Source: Streptomyces sp. NBC_00461
GTDB taxonomy: Bacteria > Actinomycetota > Actinomycetes > Streptomycetales > Streptomycetaceae
Length of the DNA stretch: 64,000 nt
Reading direction: 5' to 3'
NCBI RefSeq assembly: GCF_036013935.1
Contig: NZ_CP107902.1
Coordinates: 2,761,001 to 2,825,000 of the forward strand
The notes under the pieces were generated by a model that saw only the letters and a list, made by a program, of their open reading frames with translations, was not told where the DNA came from and searched no databases. This document shows positions 46,711 through 56,009 of this stretch, one piece after another. Numbering within the stretch: the first letter of the stretch is position 1; each line of letters opens with the position of its first letter. The position numbers were made by a program, and so were the translations under genes.

Positions 46711-48056
46711 GTGACCACCGACGACGCCTCCGCACCGCCGCCCTCGCGGCTGCGCGACCTCCTCCCCGACCTCGCTCCCTGGCGGAACTCGGTCGACTTC
46801 CGGCGGTTGTGGGTGTCGGGGACGATCTCGAACTTCGGGAGTTTTCTGACGTTCGTCGCGCTGCCGGTGCAGTTGAAGGAGCTCACCGGGTCGGCGGCGG
46901 CGGTCGGTGCGATCGGGGCCGTGGAGCTGCTGCCACTGCTGGTGTTCGGGCTGTACGGCGGTGCGCTCGCCGACGCCCTCGACAAGCGGAAGCTGATCGG
47001 GTGGACGGAGGCAGGTCAGGGGCTGCTCAGCGCGGCGCTGCTGACCAACGCCCTGCTCCCGCACCCCGCCGTCTGGCCGCTGTACGTCGTCGCCGCGCTG
47101 TCCTCCGCGCTCGTCTCGGTGCAGCGGCCGGCCCTCGACTCCCTCTGGCCGCGGATCGTGGCCCATGAGCACCTGCCGGCCGCGGCCTCGCTCAACTCCC
47201 TGCGCTGGACGGTCGGCGGGGTCGCGGGCCCGGCGCTCGCGGGTGTGGTCGTGGCGTACGCGGGCCTCGGCTGGGCGTACGGCGCGGACCTGCTGACCTT
47301 CGTCGTCTCCGTGGTCCTCGTCGTCCGCATCGCCGCCTCCCCCGCCGCCCACGAGGCGGCGAAGCCGTCCCTCACGGCGATCGCGGAGGGCGCCCGGTAC
47401 GCCTGGAGCCGCAAGGAACTCCTCGGCACCTACGCCGTGGACCTCGCCGCGATGTTCCTGGCGATGCCCCTCGCCGTACTGCCCTTCCTCGCCGACGAGT
47501 TGGACGCGAACTGGTCGCTGGGCCGTGGGGGTCCCCCCACGCCCTTAAGGCAGTGGGGGAGTACGCGACGGTGTCGCTCGGATCGATGCTGGTGGGCCTG
47601 ACCGGTGGCTGGACCTCGCGGGTGCACCGGCACGGGCGGATGGTGGTGCTGGCGGCCGCGCTGTGGGGCCTGGCGATCGCGGCCGCCGGCATCGTCGGCA
47701 ACGTATGGCTGGTGCTGCTGTTCCTGACCGTGGCCGGCGGCTGCGACATGGTCAGCGGGATCTTCCGCGGGGCCATGTGGAACCAGACGATCCCGGACGA
47801 GCTGAGGGGCCGACTCGCCGGGATCGAGCTGCTGTCGTACTCGGTGGGCCCCACCGTCGGCCAGGTCCGCTCCGGCGGTTTCGCCGCGTGGTGGGGCGTG
47901 CGGACGTCGGTCTGGTCGGGCGGCCTGCTGTGCGCGGGCGCGGTGGGCCTGCTGGCTCTCTGCCTGCCGAAACTGATGACGTACGACGTCCGCACGAACG
48001 AGCACGCGCAACGACTGCGCGACCGACGGAAGACGCCCGCACCCGCCCAATCCTGA
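46711..48056 (+). pseudogene. MFS exporter gene interrupted by a hairpin insertion and frameshift
   Basis: Two reading frames together encode one 12-helix MFS_3/EntS-like exporter. The first (46711-47601) gives helices 1 to about 8, from WRNSVDFRRLWVSGTISNFGSF to PFLADELDANWSLG. The second frame (in phase from about 47560 to 48056) continues with ATVSLGSMLVGLTGGWTSRV through the last helices. The junction holds an insertion of roughly 35 bases with nested inverted repeats that shifts the frame by -1. Without it the halves would join in helix 8 or its loop. The gene is probably inactive unless ribosomes change frame at the hairpin or the second part is made from an internal start (ATG 47553/GTG nearby). 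Confidence 0.8.
47525..47559. repeat. Palindromic insertion inside an MFS gene
   Basis: GTGGGGG-TC-CCCCCAC (47525-47540) overlaps CCCCCAC-N12-GTGGGGG (47534-47559), whose loop contains GCC-CTTAA-GGC. These alternative hairpins, in the middle of a conserved coding region, mark a mobile or expandable palindrome unlike the flanking codons. Confidence 0.75.
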
Positions 48057-48074
48057 TCAGGATCGGGATAGGGA

Positions 48075-48305
48075 TCAGTCGTCGTCAGGGGTTGCGGCCG
48101 GGGCGTCGTGCCACTTCGGGTCGTTCTCCCATTCGAGATTGCGCTCGCGGGCCGTCGCCATCGCGGCCTCCGCCTCCTGGCGCGAGGCGTACGGCCCGAA
48201 CCGGTCCTTGGCCGGACACTCCGGCCCCTCCTCGACCTTCTTGTGCTCCAGGCAGTAGTACCACTCGCCCGGTTTCCCGGCAGTGCGCTTCTTGAACAAG
48301 GCCAT
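48075..48305 (-). CDS. Small conserved hypothetical protein, SPOR-like
   Basis: A 76-residue soluble protein: MALFKKR, then [18 protein letters not shown] and [19 protein letters not shown]. The FGPYxSRxEAExA pattern resembles half of a SPOR-type repeat, and the two cysteines are close enough to bind a metal. GAGAGGAG lies upstream of the ATG. It is divergent from map; function unknown. Confidence 0.8.
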   Translation of the reverse strand: MALFKKRTAGKPGEWYYCLEHKKVEEGPECPAKDRFGPYASRQEAEAAMATARERNLEWENDPKWHDAPAATPDDD

Positions 48306-48363
48306 GACCGGCTCCTCTCGCCACCGACATGTTCCCCCATGCCCGCTGGTTAGACTCGCTGGC

Positions 48364-49221
48364 ATGTCTGGCCAGTCGCTGCTCGTACCAGGGGAGCTGT
48401 CTCCCACCCGTTCCGTACCCGGAAACATCCGCCGTCCCGAGTACGTCGGCAAGCCCGCGCCGTCGCCGTACACCGGACCGGAGGTGCAGACGCCCGAGAC
48501 GATCGAGGCGATGCGCACCGCCGGCCGGATCGCCGCGCAGGCGATGGCGGAGGCGGCCAAGCTCATCGCCCCCGGGGTCACCACCGACGAGCTGGACAAG
48601 GTGGCGCACGACTACATGTGCGACCACGGCGCCTACCCCTCGACACTCGGCTACCGCGGCTTCCCCAAATCCCTGTGCACCAGCGTCAACGAGGTGATCT
48701 GCCACGGCATCCCGGACTCGACCGTGCTCCGGGACGGCGACATCATCAACCTCGACGTGACGGCGTACATCGGCGGGGTGCACGGCGACAACAACGCGAC
48801 GTATCCGGTCGGGAACGTGGACGACGAGAGCCGTCTCCTGGTCGAACGCACCAGGGAGTCCCTGAACCGCGCGATCAAGGCGGTCAAGCCGGGCCGCCAG
48901 ATCAACATCATCGGCCGAGTGATCGAGTCGTACGCCAAGCGCTTCGGGTACGGAGTGGTCCGCGACTTCACGGGCCACGGGATCAGCTCCTCGTTCCACT
49001 CGGGCCTGATCATCCCGCACTACGACAGCCCGCACGCGACGACGGTCATGCAGCCCGGGATGACGTTCACCATCGAGCCGATGCTGACGCTGGGGACGCA
49101 CGACTACGACATGTGGGACGACGGGTGGACGGTCGTCACGAAGGACCGCAGGCGCACGGCCCAGTTCGAGCACACGCTGGTGGTGACGGAGACGGGAGCG
49201 GAGATCCTCACGCTCCCCTAG
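48364..49221 (+). CDS. map: Methionine aminopeptidase, type I
   Basis: Removes the N-terminal methionine from new proteins. It has 285 residues. The pita-bread fold metal ligands are visible in [20 protein letters not shown] (two Asp), [14 protein letters not shown] (His), FTIEPML (Glu) and [12 protein letters not shown] (Glu). An N-terminal extension of about 40 residues ([23 protein letters not shown]) is the form with the Pro-rich SH3-like linker common in actinobacteria. TAGACT (48351-48356) ends seven bases before the ATG, and there is no Shine-Dalgarno sequence, so the mRNA is probably leaderless. Confidence 0.95.
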   Translation: MSGQSLLVPGELSPTRSVPGNIRRPEYVGKPAPSPYTGPEVQTPETIEAMRTAGRIAAQAMAEAAKLIAPGVTTDELDKVAHDYMCDHGAYPSTLGYRGFPKSLCTSVNEVICHGIPDSTVLRDGDIINLDVTAYIGGVHGDNNATYPVGNVDDESRLLVERTRESLNRAIKAVKPGRQINIIGRVIESYAKRFGYGVVRDFTGHGISSSFHSGLIIPHYDSPHATTVMQPGMTFTIEPMLTLGTHDYDMWDDGWTVVTKDRRRTAQFEHTLVVTETGAEILTLP

Positions 49222-49257
49222 CGCACGCCAGGGATCGCTCTCCGCAGCACACCCCCG

Positions 49258-49292
49258 AGGCCCGCCCCCAACGGAAGTATCAGGGCGGGCCT
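49258..49292. terminator. Bidirectional terminator between map and the PhzF-like gene
   Basis: AGGCCCGCCC and GGGCGGGCCT form a perfect 10-base stem with a 15-base loop between two convergent genes, followed by CTTTGCC on the plus strand. Confidence 0.8.
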
Positions 49293-49301
49293 CTTTGCCG
49301 G

Positions 49302-49958
49302 CTAGCGCTCCGGCTCACGCTCCAGGAAGACCCGGCCGCCGATCTCGACCCAGCCGTACGGCTGCGGAGCGGTGAGGATCTGCGACCCCGCGCCCTGGGT
49401 GATGTTGAGCGCCCGGCCGAGGCGGTCCGTCAGGAGCAGCGCCGCCGCACCCGTCGCCTCGTCCTCGTCGATGCCGTCGTCGCGCCCCGGGAAGCCTCGC
49501 GCCCGGACCCGCCCGGCCGGCTCGTCCTCCCAGGCCCAGGCGTAGATCCACTCCCCCTTGGCCGGCACGGGCAGCGCGTCGACCTCGGCGGCCGTCGCGT
49601 ACTGGCGCAGCGTCCGCGGCGGAGCCCACTCAGCCCGCGCCTCGATCCAGCTGAACTCCCCGTCCTGGCGGGCCCCGACCACCCCGGCCGGCGTCACCAG
49701 CTCGGGCACGTCGAGGAGCCAGGCCGTGCCGACGCAGGGGTGGCCGGCGAAGGGCAGCCGCAGGGTCGGGGTGTAGATGTCGACGACTCCGCGCTCGGGG
49801 TCGTCGACGAACACGGTCTCGCTGAACCCCAGCTTCCCCGCGAACGCCTGCCGTTCGTCCGGATCCGGCAGCACGGATCCGTCACGGACGACGCCGAGTT
49901 CGTTGCCGTAGCCACCGTCCGCTCCGCAGAAGACACGGAGCACGTCGTAGTCAGTCAC
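49302..49958 (-). CDS. PhzF-like isomerase family protein
   Basis: A 218-residue protein related to PhzF and diaminopimelate epimerase: FCGADGGYGNELGVV at the N-terminus (the Glu of GNELGV is the usual catalytic acid), LPFAGHPCVGTAWLL and GIDEDEATGAAALLL. It is shorter than typical PhzF (about 280 residues), with both halves compact. The GTG start was chosen because homologous sequence begins there. Reaction unknown. Confidence 0.85.
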   Translation of the reverse strand: MTDYDVLRVFCGADGGYGNELGVVRDGSVLPDPDERQAFAGKLGFSETVFVDDPERGVVDIYTPTLRLPFAGHPCVGTAWLLDVPELVTPAGVVGARQDGEFSWIEARAEWAPPRTLRQYATAAEVDALPVPAKGEWIYAWAWEDEPAGRVRARGFPGRDDGIDEDEATGAAALLLTDRLGRALNITQGAGSQILTAPQPYGWVEIGGRVFLEREPER

Positions 49959-50147
49959 GGGGGCATTGAAACATCGCCGTTCGGGGCGTGTTGCGGCCGC
50001 CCACGGCGGGAGCCGTTCCGGTCGCTCGAAGCGAAATCCTTGAAGCTCCTTTGACCATCCCTTGGGGTCCGGTTTTGGCCAACGTGATCGCTCCGTGCCC
50101 ATACACCGTCCATGAGAGCTGAATCACCACATGGGTGGGTATCACGC

Positions 50148-50184
50148 AGGCAAGCCTTAGATAAGTTAGGCGAGCCTCACCATC
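50148..50184 (+). promoter_or_regulatory. Iron box(es) upstream of efeO
   Basis: TTAGGCGAGCCTCACCATC (50166-50184) agrees with most positions of the DmdR/DtxR consensus, and an overlapping AGGCAAGCCTTAGAT (50148-50162) looks like a second box. They lie 48-85 bases before the efeO start. Repression by an iron-bound DmdR-type regulator is inferred from the site and the function of the operon. Confidence 0.75.
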
Positions 50185-50232
50185 CCTGTGTGAGTCCCGA
50201 CACGCGATTTTTCGCCACCGCTTGGAGCCTGC

Positions 50233-51384
50233 ATGCGAGCCGCCAGACTCTCCGTCGTCACCGCCGTCGTCACGGCCGCGGCACTGACCGCCGTCACGGG
50301 GTGCACGGAGAAGAGCAAGGGTGACGGTGACGCGGCGGTCAAGGTGACCGCCGCCGACTCCACGTGCGACACCTCCGCCAAGTCGGTGCCGGCCGGCCAG
50401 GTCACGCTGAGCATCGAGAACAAGGGTTCCAAGGCGACCGAGGTCGAGATCCTCTTCCCGGACGACCGGATCGTGTCGGAGAAGGAGAACATCGGACCGG
50501 GCACCAAGTACACGCTGACCGCGGAGGTGAAGGCGGGATCGTACGAGATCGCCTGCCGCCCGGGGATGAAGGGGCACGGCATCCGGCAGAAGCTCACGGT
50601 CACCGGCTCCGGCGCGGTCGCCAAGCGCGACCCCAAGCTGGACAAGGCCGTCGCCGACTACCGCGAGTACGCGCAGGAGCAGGCCGACGCCACGCTCCCG
50701 AAGGTGGAGACCTTCGCCGCGGCGATCAAGGCCGGCGACCTCGACGCCGCCAGGAAGGCCTACGCCCCGTCCCGCGTCGGCTGGGAGCGCACCGAGCCGA
50801 TCGCCGAGTCCTTCGGGGACATAGACCCGGAGACCGACACCCGCGCCGACGGCCTGGAGAAGGGCCAGAAGTGGACCGGCTGGCACGCGCTGGAGAAGGC
50901 GCTGTGGCAGGACAAGAAGATCGGTGCCGCGCAGAAGGCGCTCGCCGACCAGCTGGTCACCGACCTGAAGGACTGGCAGAAGCGGGTCGGCAAGGCCGTG
51001 ATCACCCCGACCTCCATGGCCAACGGTGCCAAGGAACTGCTCGACGAGGTCGCCACCGGCAAGGTCACCGGTGAGGAGGACCGCTACTCGCACACGGACC
51101 TCTCCGACTTCAAGGCGAACGTCGAGGGCGCGCAGAAGGCGTACGAGCTGCTCAAGCCGGTCGCGCAGCAGAACGACAAGGCGCTGACCACCGAGCTGGA
51201 CAAGCAGTTCACCTCGCTGAACACGACGCTCGACAAGTACCGCACGGACGGTTCGCAGGGACAGGAACAGAACGGCTTCGTGTCGTACGACACCGTCACC
51301 AAGGAACAGCGCAAGGAGCTCTCGGACGCGGTGAACGCGCTCGCGGAGCCGCTGTCCAAGCTCGCCGCCGCCGTTGTGAAGTAG
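50233..51384 (+). CDS. efeO: Iron-uptake lipoprotein EfeO
   Basis: EfeO is the extracytoplasmic iron-binding partner of the EfeUOB ferrous iron importer. It has 383 residues and a lipoprotein signal ending LTAVTGC. The N-terminal cupredoxin-like domain (about 35-125, with STCDTSAKSVPAG and YEIACRPGMKGHG) precedes an M75/imelysin domain with GWERTEPIAESFGDID and the iron-site GWHALEKALW (HxxE). GGAG lies upstream of the ATG. It heads a four-gene operon behind an iron box; efeB follows after 13 bases. Confidence 0.94.
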   Translation: MRAARLSVVTAVVTAAALTAVTGCTEKSKGDGDAAVKVTAADSTCDTSAKSVPAGQVTLSIENKGSKATEVEILFPDDRIVSEKENIGPGTKYTLTAEVKAGSYEIACRPGMKGHGIRQKLTVTGSGAVAKRDPKLDKAVADYREYAQEQADATLPKVETFAAAIKAGDLDAARKAYAPSRVGWERTEPIAESFGDIDPETDTRADGLEKGQKWTGWHALEKALWQDKKIGAAQKALADQLVTDLKDWQKRVGKAVITPTSMANGAKELLDEVATGKVTGEEDRYSHTDLSDFKANVEGAQKAYELLKPVAQQNDKALTTELDKQFTSLNTTLDKYRTDGSQGQEQNGFVSYDTVTKEQRKELSDAVNALAEPLSKLAAAVVK

Positions 51385-51397
51385 GGGACGGAACACC

Positions 51398-52705
51398 ATG
51401 ACGGACACTCAGGAAGCAACGGGCGCGGAAGCCGCCGCTCAGCAGCAGCCCTCCCGGCGTTCGCTGATCGGCTGGGGCGGGGCCGGGCTCGCGCTCGGTG
51501 CCGCCGCGGCCGGCGGTGCGGTGGCGATGACCCGTGTCGGCAACTCCACCGACGAGGCGGACCCGGCCGCCGCCGAGACGGGCGCGGCGGTCGCCTTCCA
51601 CGGCGCCAACCAGGCCGGCATCGCCACACCGGTGCAGGACAGGCTGCACTTCGCCGCGTTCGACGTGCAGACCGACGACCGCGCCGAGTTCGTGCAGATG
51701 CTGAAGGACTGGACGGCGGCCGCACGCCGGATGACCGCGGGGAAGGCGGTCGGTGACGGCGCGTACGGCGGTCTCGCCGAGGCGCCGCCGGACGACACGG
51801 GCGAGGCGCTGGGTCTGAAGCCCTCGCGGCTGACGCTGACGATCGGCTTCGGTCCGTCGCTGTTCGAGAAGTACGGCGACACGTTCGGGATCAAGGACCG
51901 GCGGCCCGAGGCCCTGGCCGACCTCCCGCAGTTCGCCGGCGACGCCCTCGACAAGTCGCGCACCGGCGGCGACCTGTGCATCCAGGCCTGTGCCGACGAC
52001 CCGCAGGTCGCCGTGCACGCGATTCGCAACCTGGCCCGCATCGGCTTCGGCAAGGTCAACATCCGCTGGTCGCAGCTCGGTTTCGGCAAGACCTCGTCGA
52101 CGACCCCCGACGCGCAGACCCCGCGCAACCTGATGGGCTTCAAGGACGGCACCCGCAACATCGCGGGCACGGAGACGGACCGGCTGAAGAAGTTCGTGTG
52201 GGTCGGGGACGAGGACGGCGGCAAGGGCTCGGACTGGATGACCGGCGGGTCCTACCTCGTCGCCCGGCGCATCCGGATGCACATCGAGACCTGGGACCGC
52301 ACGTCGCTGCAGGAGCAGGAGGACGTGTTCGGCCGTGACAAGGGCGAGGGCGCCCCGGTCGGCAAGGCCAAGGAGCACGACAAGCCGTTCCTGAAGGCCA
52401 TGAAGCCCGACGCGCACGTCCGGCTCGCGCACCCCGACTCCAACAACGGGATCACGATCCTGCGCCGTGGCTACTCCTTCACCGACGGCACCGACGGTCT
52501 CGGCCGCCTGGAGGCGGGCCTGTTCTTCCTGGCCTACATGCGTGACGTGCGCAAGGGGTTCATCCCGCTGCAGCGCAGGCTGTCGGCGACCGACGCGCTC
52601 AACGAGTACATCCAGCACGTGGGTTCGGCGGTGTTCGCCGTTCCGCCGGGCGTCCGCGACAAGGACGACTGGTGGGGCAGCACCCTGTTCTCCAAGGAGG
52701 CGTAG
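51398..52705 (+). CDS. efeB: Tat-exported Dyp-type heme peroxidase EfeB
   Basis: EfeB is the peroxidase of the Efe iron system; it oxidises ferrous iron or helps recover iron from heme. It has 435 residues, a twin-arginine signal (SRRSLIGWGGAGLALGA) and the Dyp signature GFKDGTRN (catalytic Asp about residue 249), then the proximal-His region LRLAHPDSNNG-like HVRLAHPD. The C-terminal VPPGVRDKDDWWGSTLF is typical of EfeB. It is the second gene of the operon; efeU begins three bases after its stop. Confidence 0.94.
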   Translation: MTDTQEATGAEAAAQQQPSRRSLIGWGGAGLALGAAAAGGAVAMTRVGNSTDEADPAAAETGAAVAFHGANQAGIATPVQDRLHFAAFDVQTDDRAEFVQMLKDWTAAARRMTAGKAVGDGAYGGLAEAPPDDTGEALGLKPSRLTLTIGFGPSLFEKYGDTFGIKDRRPEALADLPQFAGDALDKSRTGGDLCIQACADDPQVAVHAIRNLARIGFGKVNIRWSQLGFGKTSSTTPDAQTPRNLMGFKDGTRNIAGTETDRLKKFVWVGDEDGGKGSDWMTGGSYLVARRIRMHIETWDRTSLQEQEDVFGRDKGEGAPVGKAKEHDKPFLKAMKPDAHVRLAHPDSNNGITILRRGYSFTDGTDGLGRLEAGLFFLAYMRDVRKGFIPLQRRLSATDALNEYIQHVGSAVFAVPPGVRDKDDWWGSTLFSKEA

Positions 52706-52708
52706 CCC

Positions 52709-53581
52709 GTGTTCTCCAACTATCTGATCGGTCTGCGCGAGGGCCTGGAAGCCAGCCTGGTCGTCTGCATCCTGATCGCCTACCTGGTCAAGACGGACCG
52801 CAGGGACGCCATCCGGCCGATCTGGATCGGCATCGCCGTGGCGGTGCTCATCGCGATGGGCTTCGGCTGCGCGCTCGAATTCGGCTCCCAGGAGCTGACG
52901 TTCCAGGCGCAGGAGGCGCTCGGTGGTTCGCTGTCGATCGTCGCGGTCTGCCTGGTGACGTGGATGGTCTTCTGGATGCGGCGCACCGCCCGGCACCTGA
53001 AGTCGGAGCTGCACGGCAAGCTGGACGCGGCCCTCGCGATGGGCACGGGCGCGCTGGTCGCCACCGCGTTCCTCGCCGTCGGCCGTGAGGGCCTGGAGAC
53101 GGCGCTGTTCGTGTGGGCGTCGGTCCACGCGGCCAGCGACGGCACCCCGCGCCCGCTGGTCGGCGTGGCGCTGGGCCTGGCGACCGCGGTCTTCCTGGGC
53201 TGGCTGTTCTACCGGGGCGCCCTGAAGATCAACCTCGCGAAGTTCTTCACCTGGACCGGCGGCATGCTGGTCGTGGTCGCGGCGGGCGTGCTGGCGTACG
53301 GCTTCCACGATCTGCAGGAGGCCGACTGGGTGCCGGGCCTGACGAACCTGGCCTTCGACATCAGCGGCACCATCCCGCCGGACAGCTGGTACGGCACGCT
53401 ACTGAAGGGCGTGTTCAACTTCCAGCCGGACCCGACCGTCCTCCAGGTCACGGTGTGGCTGCTGTACTTGATCCCGACGCTCGCGCTGTTCTTCGCCCCG
53501 GTAGGGTTCGCCTCCGGGAAGGGGAAGGTGAAGGCACCTGATGAGCAGGGATCGCGGCCCTCGAAGGCTCCGCAGGCTTGA
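52709..53581 (+). CDS. efeU: Ferrous iron permease EfeU (Ftr1 family)
   Basis: EfeU is the membrane channel of the Efe system. It has 290 residues and seven predicted helices, with the two iron-binding REGLE motifs: LREGLEASLV in helix 1 and GREGLETALF in helix 4. The GTG start is three bases from the efeB stop, and translation is likely coupled. Its last 41 bases overlap the start of the following lipoprotein gene. Confidence 0.95.
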   Translation: MFSNYLIGLREGLEASLVVCILIAYLVKTDRRDAIRPIWIGIAVAVLIAMGFGCALEFGSQELTFQAQEALGGSLSIVAVCLVTWMVFWMRRTARHLKSELHGKLDAALAMGTGALVATAFLAVGREGLETALFVWASVHAASDGTPRPLVGVALGLATAVFLGWLFYRGALKINLAKFFTWTGGMLVVVAAGVLAYGFHDLQEADWVPGLTNLAFDISGTIPPDSWYGTLLKGVFNFQPDPTVLQVTVWLLYLIPTLALFFAPVGFASGKGKVKAPDEQGSRPSKAPQA

Positions 53582-54542
53582 CCGGCGCGTACTGATCGCG
53601 GCCTCGGTGACCGCTTTGTCGTTGACGGCGAGCGGTTGCGTGGTGGTGCACGGGGAGCGCGAGGTACTCCCCTCCTCCACGCGCGGCGAGGCCGCCAGGG
53701 CGCTCCGGCAGTTCACCACCGCGTACAACAAGGCGGACAAGGCGTACGACAGTTCGCTCGATGCCGCCCATGTCACCGGCGCCCTGGGCGACATCGACGC
53801 GGCCCGCCTCAAGGCCGGTCACGCGAACAACCCGGGCGGCAATCCGGCGCACACGCCACTGAAGCTGTCCGACGTGACGTACACGATCCCCAAGAAGGCC
53901 GGCTGGCCGCGCTGGTTCGTCGCCGACGCGGCCGCCAACAAGGGCGGCAACTCGCGCTGGGTGTTCGTGTTCCTGCGGGACGGACTGGACGAGCCGTGGC
54001 AGGTGGCGTATCTGACGCTGGTGTTGCCCGGCCAGATGCCGAAGTTCAAGCAGGACGCGGACGGCTGGGGCGAGGCCGTGCCCGCGAACTCGACAGAACT
54101 GGCCGTCAGGCCCGCGGACTTGAGCAAGGACTACGCGACCTACCTGAAGAGCGGCGGGAGTTCCTTCGCGGACGGCGCGAACACCAGCAGGTGGCGCGCG
54201 AACCGGAAGAAGAGCGCCCAGCAGCCGGGGCGGGTCACCCAGTACATCGACGAGCCGCTGACGAGCGGGGACTACGCGCCGCTGGCCCTGCGGACGGCGG
54301 ACGGCGGAGCCCTGGTGTTCTTCACCACGCGCTACTACGCGAAGGAGACGGCCTACCCGGGCACGTCGCTCCCCACGCCCACCAAGGACGTGCAGGCGCT
54401 GACGAAGGGCGAGGTCAAGCAGTCGCTGACCATGGAGCTGAGGTCGAACCAGGTGGCTCTGGACCCGGCGCGAGGCTCGGGGAAGACGCAGGTGGGCGTG
54501 CTGGGACGAATCGAGGGGCTCACGTCGGCGGTGGGTTCGTAG
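53541..54542 (+). CDS. Lipoprotein encoded with the efe operon, function unknown
   Basis: A 333-residue lipoprotein: signal with a basic front (RRLRRLDRR) and lipobox LTASGC at about residue 33. The mature protein has no motif I can assign; it contains LRQFTTAYNKADKAYD and a DEPWQVAYLTLVLPGQMPKF region suggestive of an alpha/beta fold like that of NTF2-like exported domains. It overlaps efeU by 41 bases with GAAGG upstream of its ATG, so it is co-expressed with the iron importer. A role in iron uptake is possible but rests only on position. Confidence 0.82.
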   Translation: MSRDRGPRRLRRLDRRVLIAASVTALSLTASGCVVVHGEREVLPSSTRGEAARALRQFTTAYNKADKAYDSSLDAAHVTGALGDIDAARLKAGHANNPGGNPAHTPLKLSDVTYTIPKKAGWPRWFVADAAANKGGNSRWVFVFLRDGLDEPWQVAYLTLVLPGQMPKFKQDADGWGEAVPANSTELAVRPADLSKDYATYLKSGGSSFADGANTSRWRANRKKSAQQPGRVTQYIDEPLTSGDYAPLALRTADGGALVFFTTRYYAKETAYPGTSLPTPTKDVQALTKGEVKQSLTMELRSNQVALDPARGSGKTQVGVLGRIEGLTSAVGS

Positions 54543-54552
54543 CCCCCAGGCC

Positions 54553-55287
54553 CTAGCGGCGCAGGGGCCAGGCGGAGCTCGCCTGGTCGGACTCCTCGCC
54601 GACGTGGCGGGCGCAGGCGTCGGTGAGGATCTCAAGGAGGCTCAGCGGGTCCGGCAGGGCGTGCTCGGGACCGCGTACCCAGTGCACGCCCTGGTCACCG
54701 GGGAGCCGGGCGGGCGGTACGAGGACGTAGGAACCGCGGCAGTGCCAGCGCAGTCCGGGATGTTCGTCCGCGGTCTCGGGGTGGCAGTCCAGTTCGCACG
54801 GCCACCACTCGTCCTCGTCCTCGGGGGTGCCCCGGGTGAGGGTGAAGAAGAGAAGCCGGCCGTCGTCGCTCTCGGCGACCGGGCCGACCTCGATGCCGGA
54901 GGCGAGCAACCGCTCCAGCGCCTCCCTTCCCGCCTCCAGAGGCAGGTCGAGGACGTCGTGCACCATGCCGGTGGCGGTGATGAAGTTGGCCTGCGGCTGG
55001 TGGCGGGCCCAGCGCTCGATCTGCCCGCGGTCGGTGGTCGACTGGGTCTGCCAGGCGAACGACACCGGGTGCCGGGCGGGGGTGGGGCAGCCGACGCGGT
55101 CGCAGGAACATCGGTAACCGGGGGCTGGATGCGCGGCGGGGGCGAGCGGCAGTCCCACTCCGGCGGCGGCGAGCAGCAGGGCCTCGCGGCCGGCGTCATC
55201 GGCGCCGGTCTCCTTCGGGCGGCGGCCACGCAGCCACTGGGAGAGTTTGCCCTGCCGGCCGGTGCGGCCACCGAACTCCGCGCTCAT
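54553..55287 (-). CDS. Primase/polymerase N-terminal-like protein
   Basis: A 244-residue protein resembling the bifunctional primase-polymerase domain found as a single domain in actinobacteria. It starts with a positively charged tail, then GYRCSCDRVGCPTPARHPVSFAWQ (Cys-x-Cys-x4-Cys with a following His-Pro, a possible metal site) and WARHQPQANFITATG. The usual catalytic Asp/His set of PrimPol proteins is not obvious, so enzymatic activity is uncertain. The gene stands alone; no helicase or phage gene is nearby. Confidence 0.7.
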   Translation of the reverse strand: MSAEFGGRTGRQGKLSQWLRGRRPKETGADDAGREALLLAAAGVGLPLAPAAHPAPGYRCSCDRVGCPTPARHPVSFAWQTQSTTDRGQIERWARHQPQANFITATGMVHDVLDLPLEAGREALERLLASGIEVGPVAESDDGRLLFFTLTRGTPEDEDEWWPCELDCHPETADEHPGLRWHCRGSYVLVPPARLPGDQGVHWVRGPEHALPDPLSLLEILTDACARHVGEESDQASSAWPLRR

Positions 55288-55325
55288 CTATCGCCTCGCC
55301 TTGCTGTCGTGCGGAACAGCATGCC

Positions 55326-55988
55326 CTATGGTCCCACCGACCCGCGCTCCGGGGTACCAGAAGGGACATCCGGGGTACGTGGGGCAAGTCCGTGGAGTGC
55401 GTAGTCGACGAGGGTGTCCGTGTAGTCGTACGAGATCGGGCCCGTGTGCTGGAGCCAGCGCTGGGCCAGGGGCGAGACGAAGAGTTCCAGGGCGATGCGC
55501 GGGTCGATCTCCGGGCGGACCTCGCCGGAGCGCTGTGCGGAGCGCAGCCGGGCGACGTACAGCTGGAGGGAGGGTTCGAGGAGCTTGGCCACGGAATCCC
55601 GGCCGAGTTGCTCGTTGACCAGGCCCTCTGCGGCCAGGGCGCGGGAGGGCACCTCGAATCTGGGGTCCTTCAGCTGGTCGACGGTCATCCGCAGCACGGC
55701 CTTGAGGTCGGCGGCCAGGTCGCCGGTGTCCGGGATGACGTAGGGCTCCTGGCCCGCCTCCCGCGCCGCCACCGCGCTGAGGTCGAGGAACGCCTCCAGC
55801 AGGACGTCCGCCTTGGATTCCCACCACCGGTAGATCGTCTGCTTGCCCACGCCGGCCCGTGCGGCGATGCCCTCGATACTGGTCTTCGGGTAGCCGACCT
55901 CGCTGACCAGCGCGAGGGCGGCGTCGTAGATCGCGCGACGGGACCTCTCGCTGCGGCGGGTGGAGTCGGGGGCGGGCTTCTTGACCAT
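55326..55988 (-). CDS. TetR-family transcriptional regulator
   Basis: A 220-residue repressor with the N-terminal helix-turn-helix SIEGIAARAGVGKQTIYRWW (about residues 37-56) and a C-terminal ligand domain of the type with SKADVLLEAFLDLS. TACGGT ends six bases before the ATG, giving a leaderless start, and the palindrome GAGACG-GAG-CGTCTC sits just upstream, so it probably represses itself. No exporter or enzyme gene is directly adjacent in divergent orientation; the target may be the gene upstream or elsewhere. Confidence 0.88.
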   Translation of the reverse strand: MVKKPAPDSTRRSERSRRAIYDAALALVSEVGYPKTSIEGIAARAGVGKQTIYRWWESKADVLLEAFLDLSAVAAREAGQEPYVIPDTGDLAADLKAVLRMTVDQLKDPRFEVPSRALAAEGLVNEQLGRDSVAKLLEPSLQLYVARLRSAQRSGEVRPEIDPRIALELFVSPLAQRWLQHTGPISYDYTDTLVDYALHGLAPRTPDVPSGTPERGSVGP

Positions 55989-56009
55989 GCCCAGACCGTA
56001 CCAAGGGGT

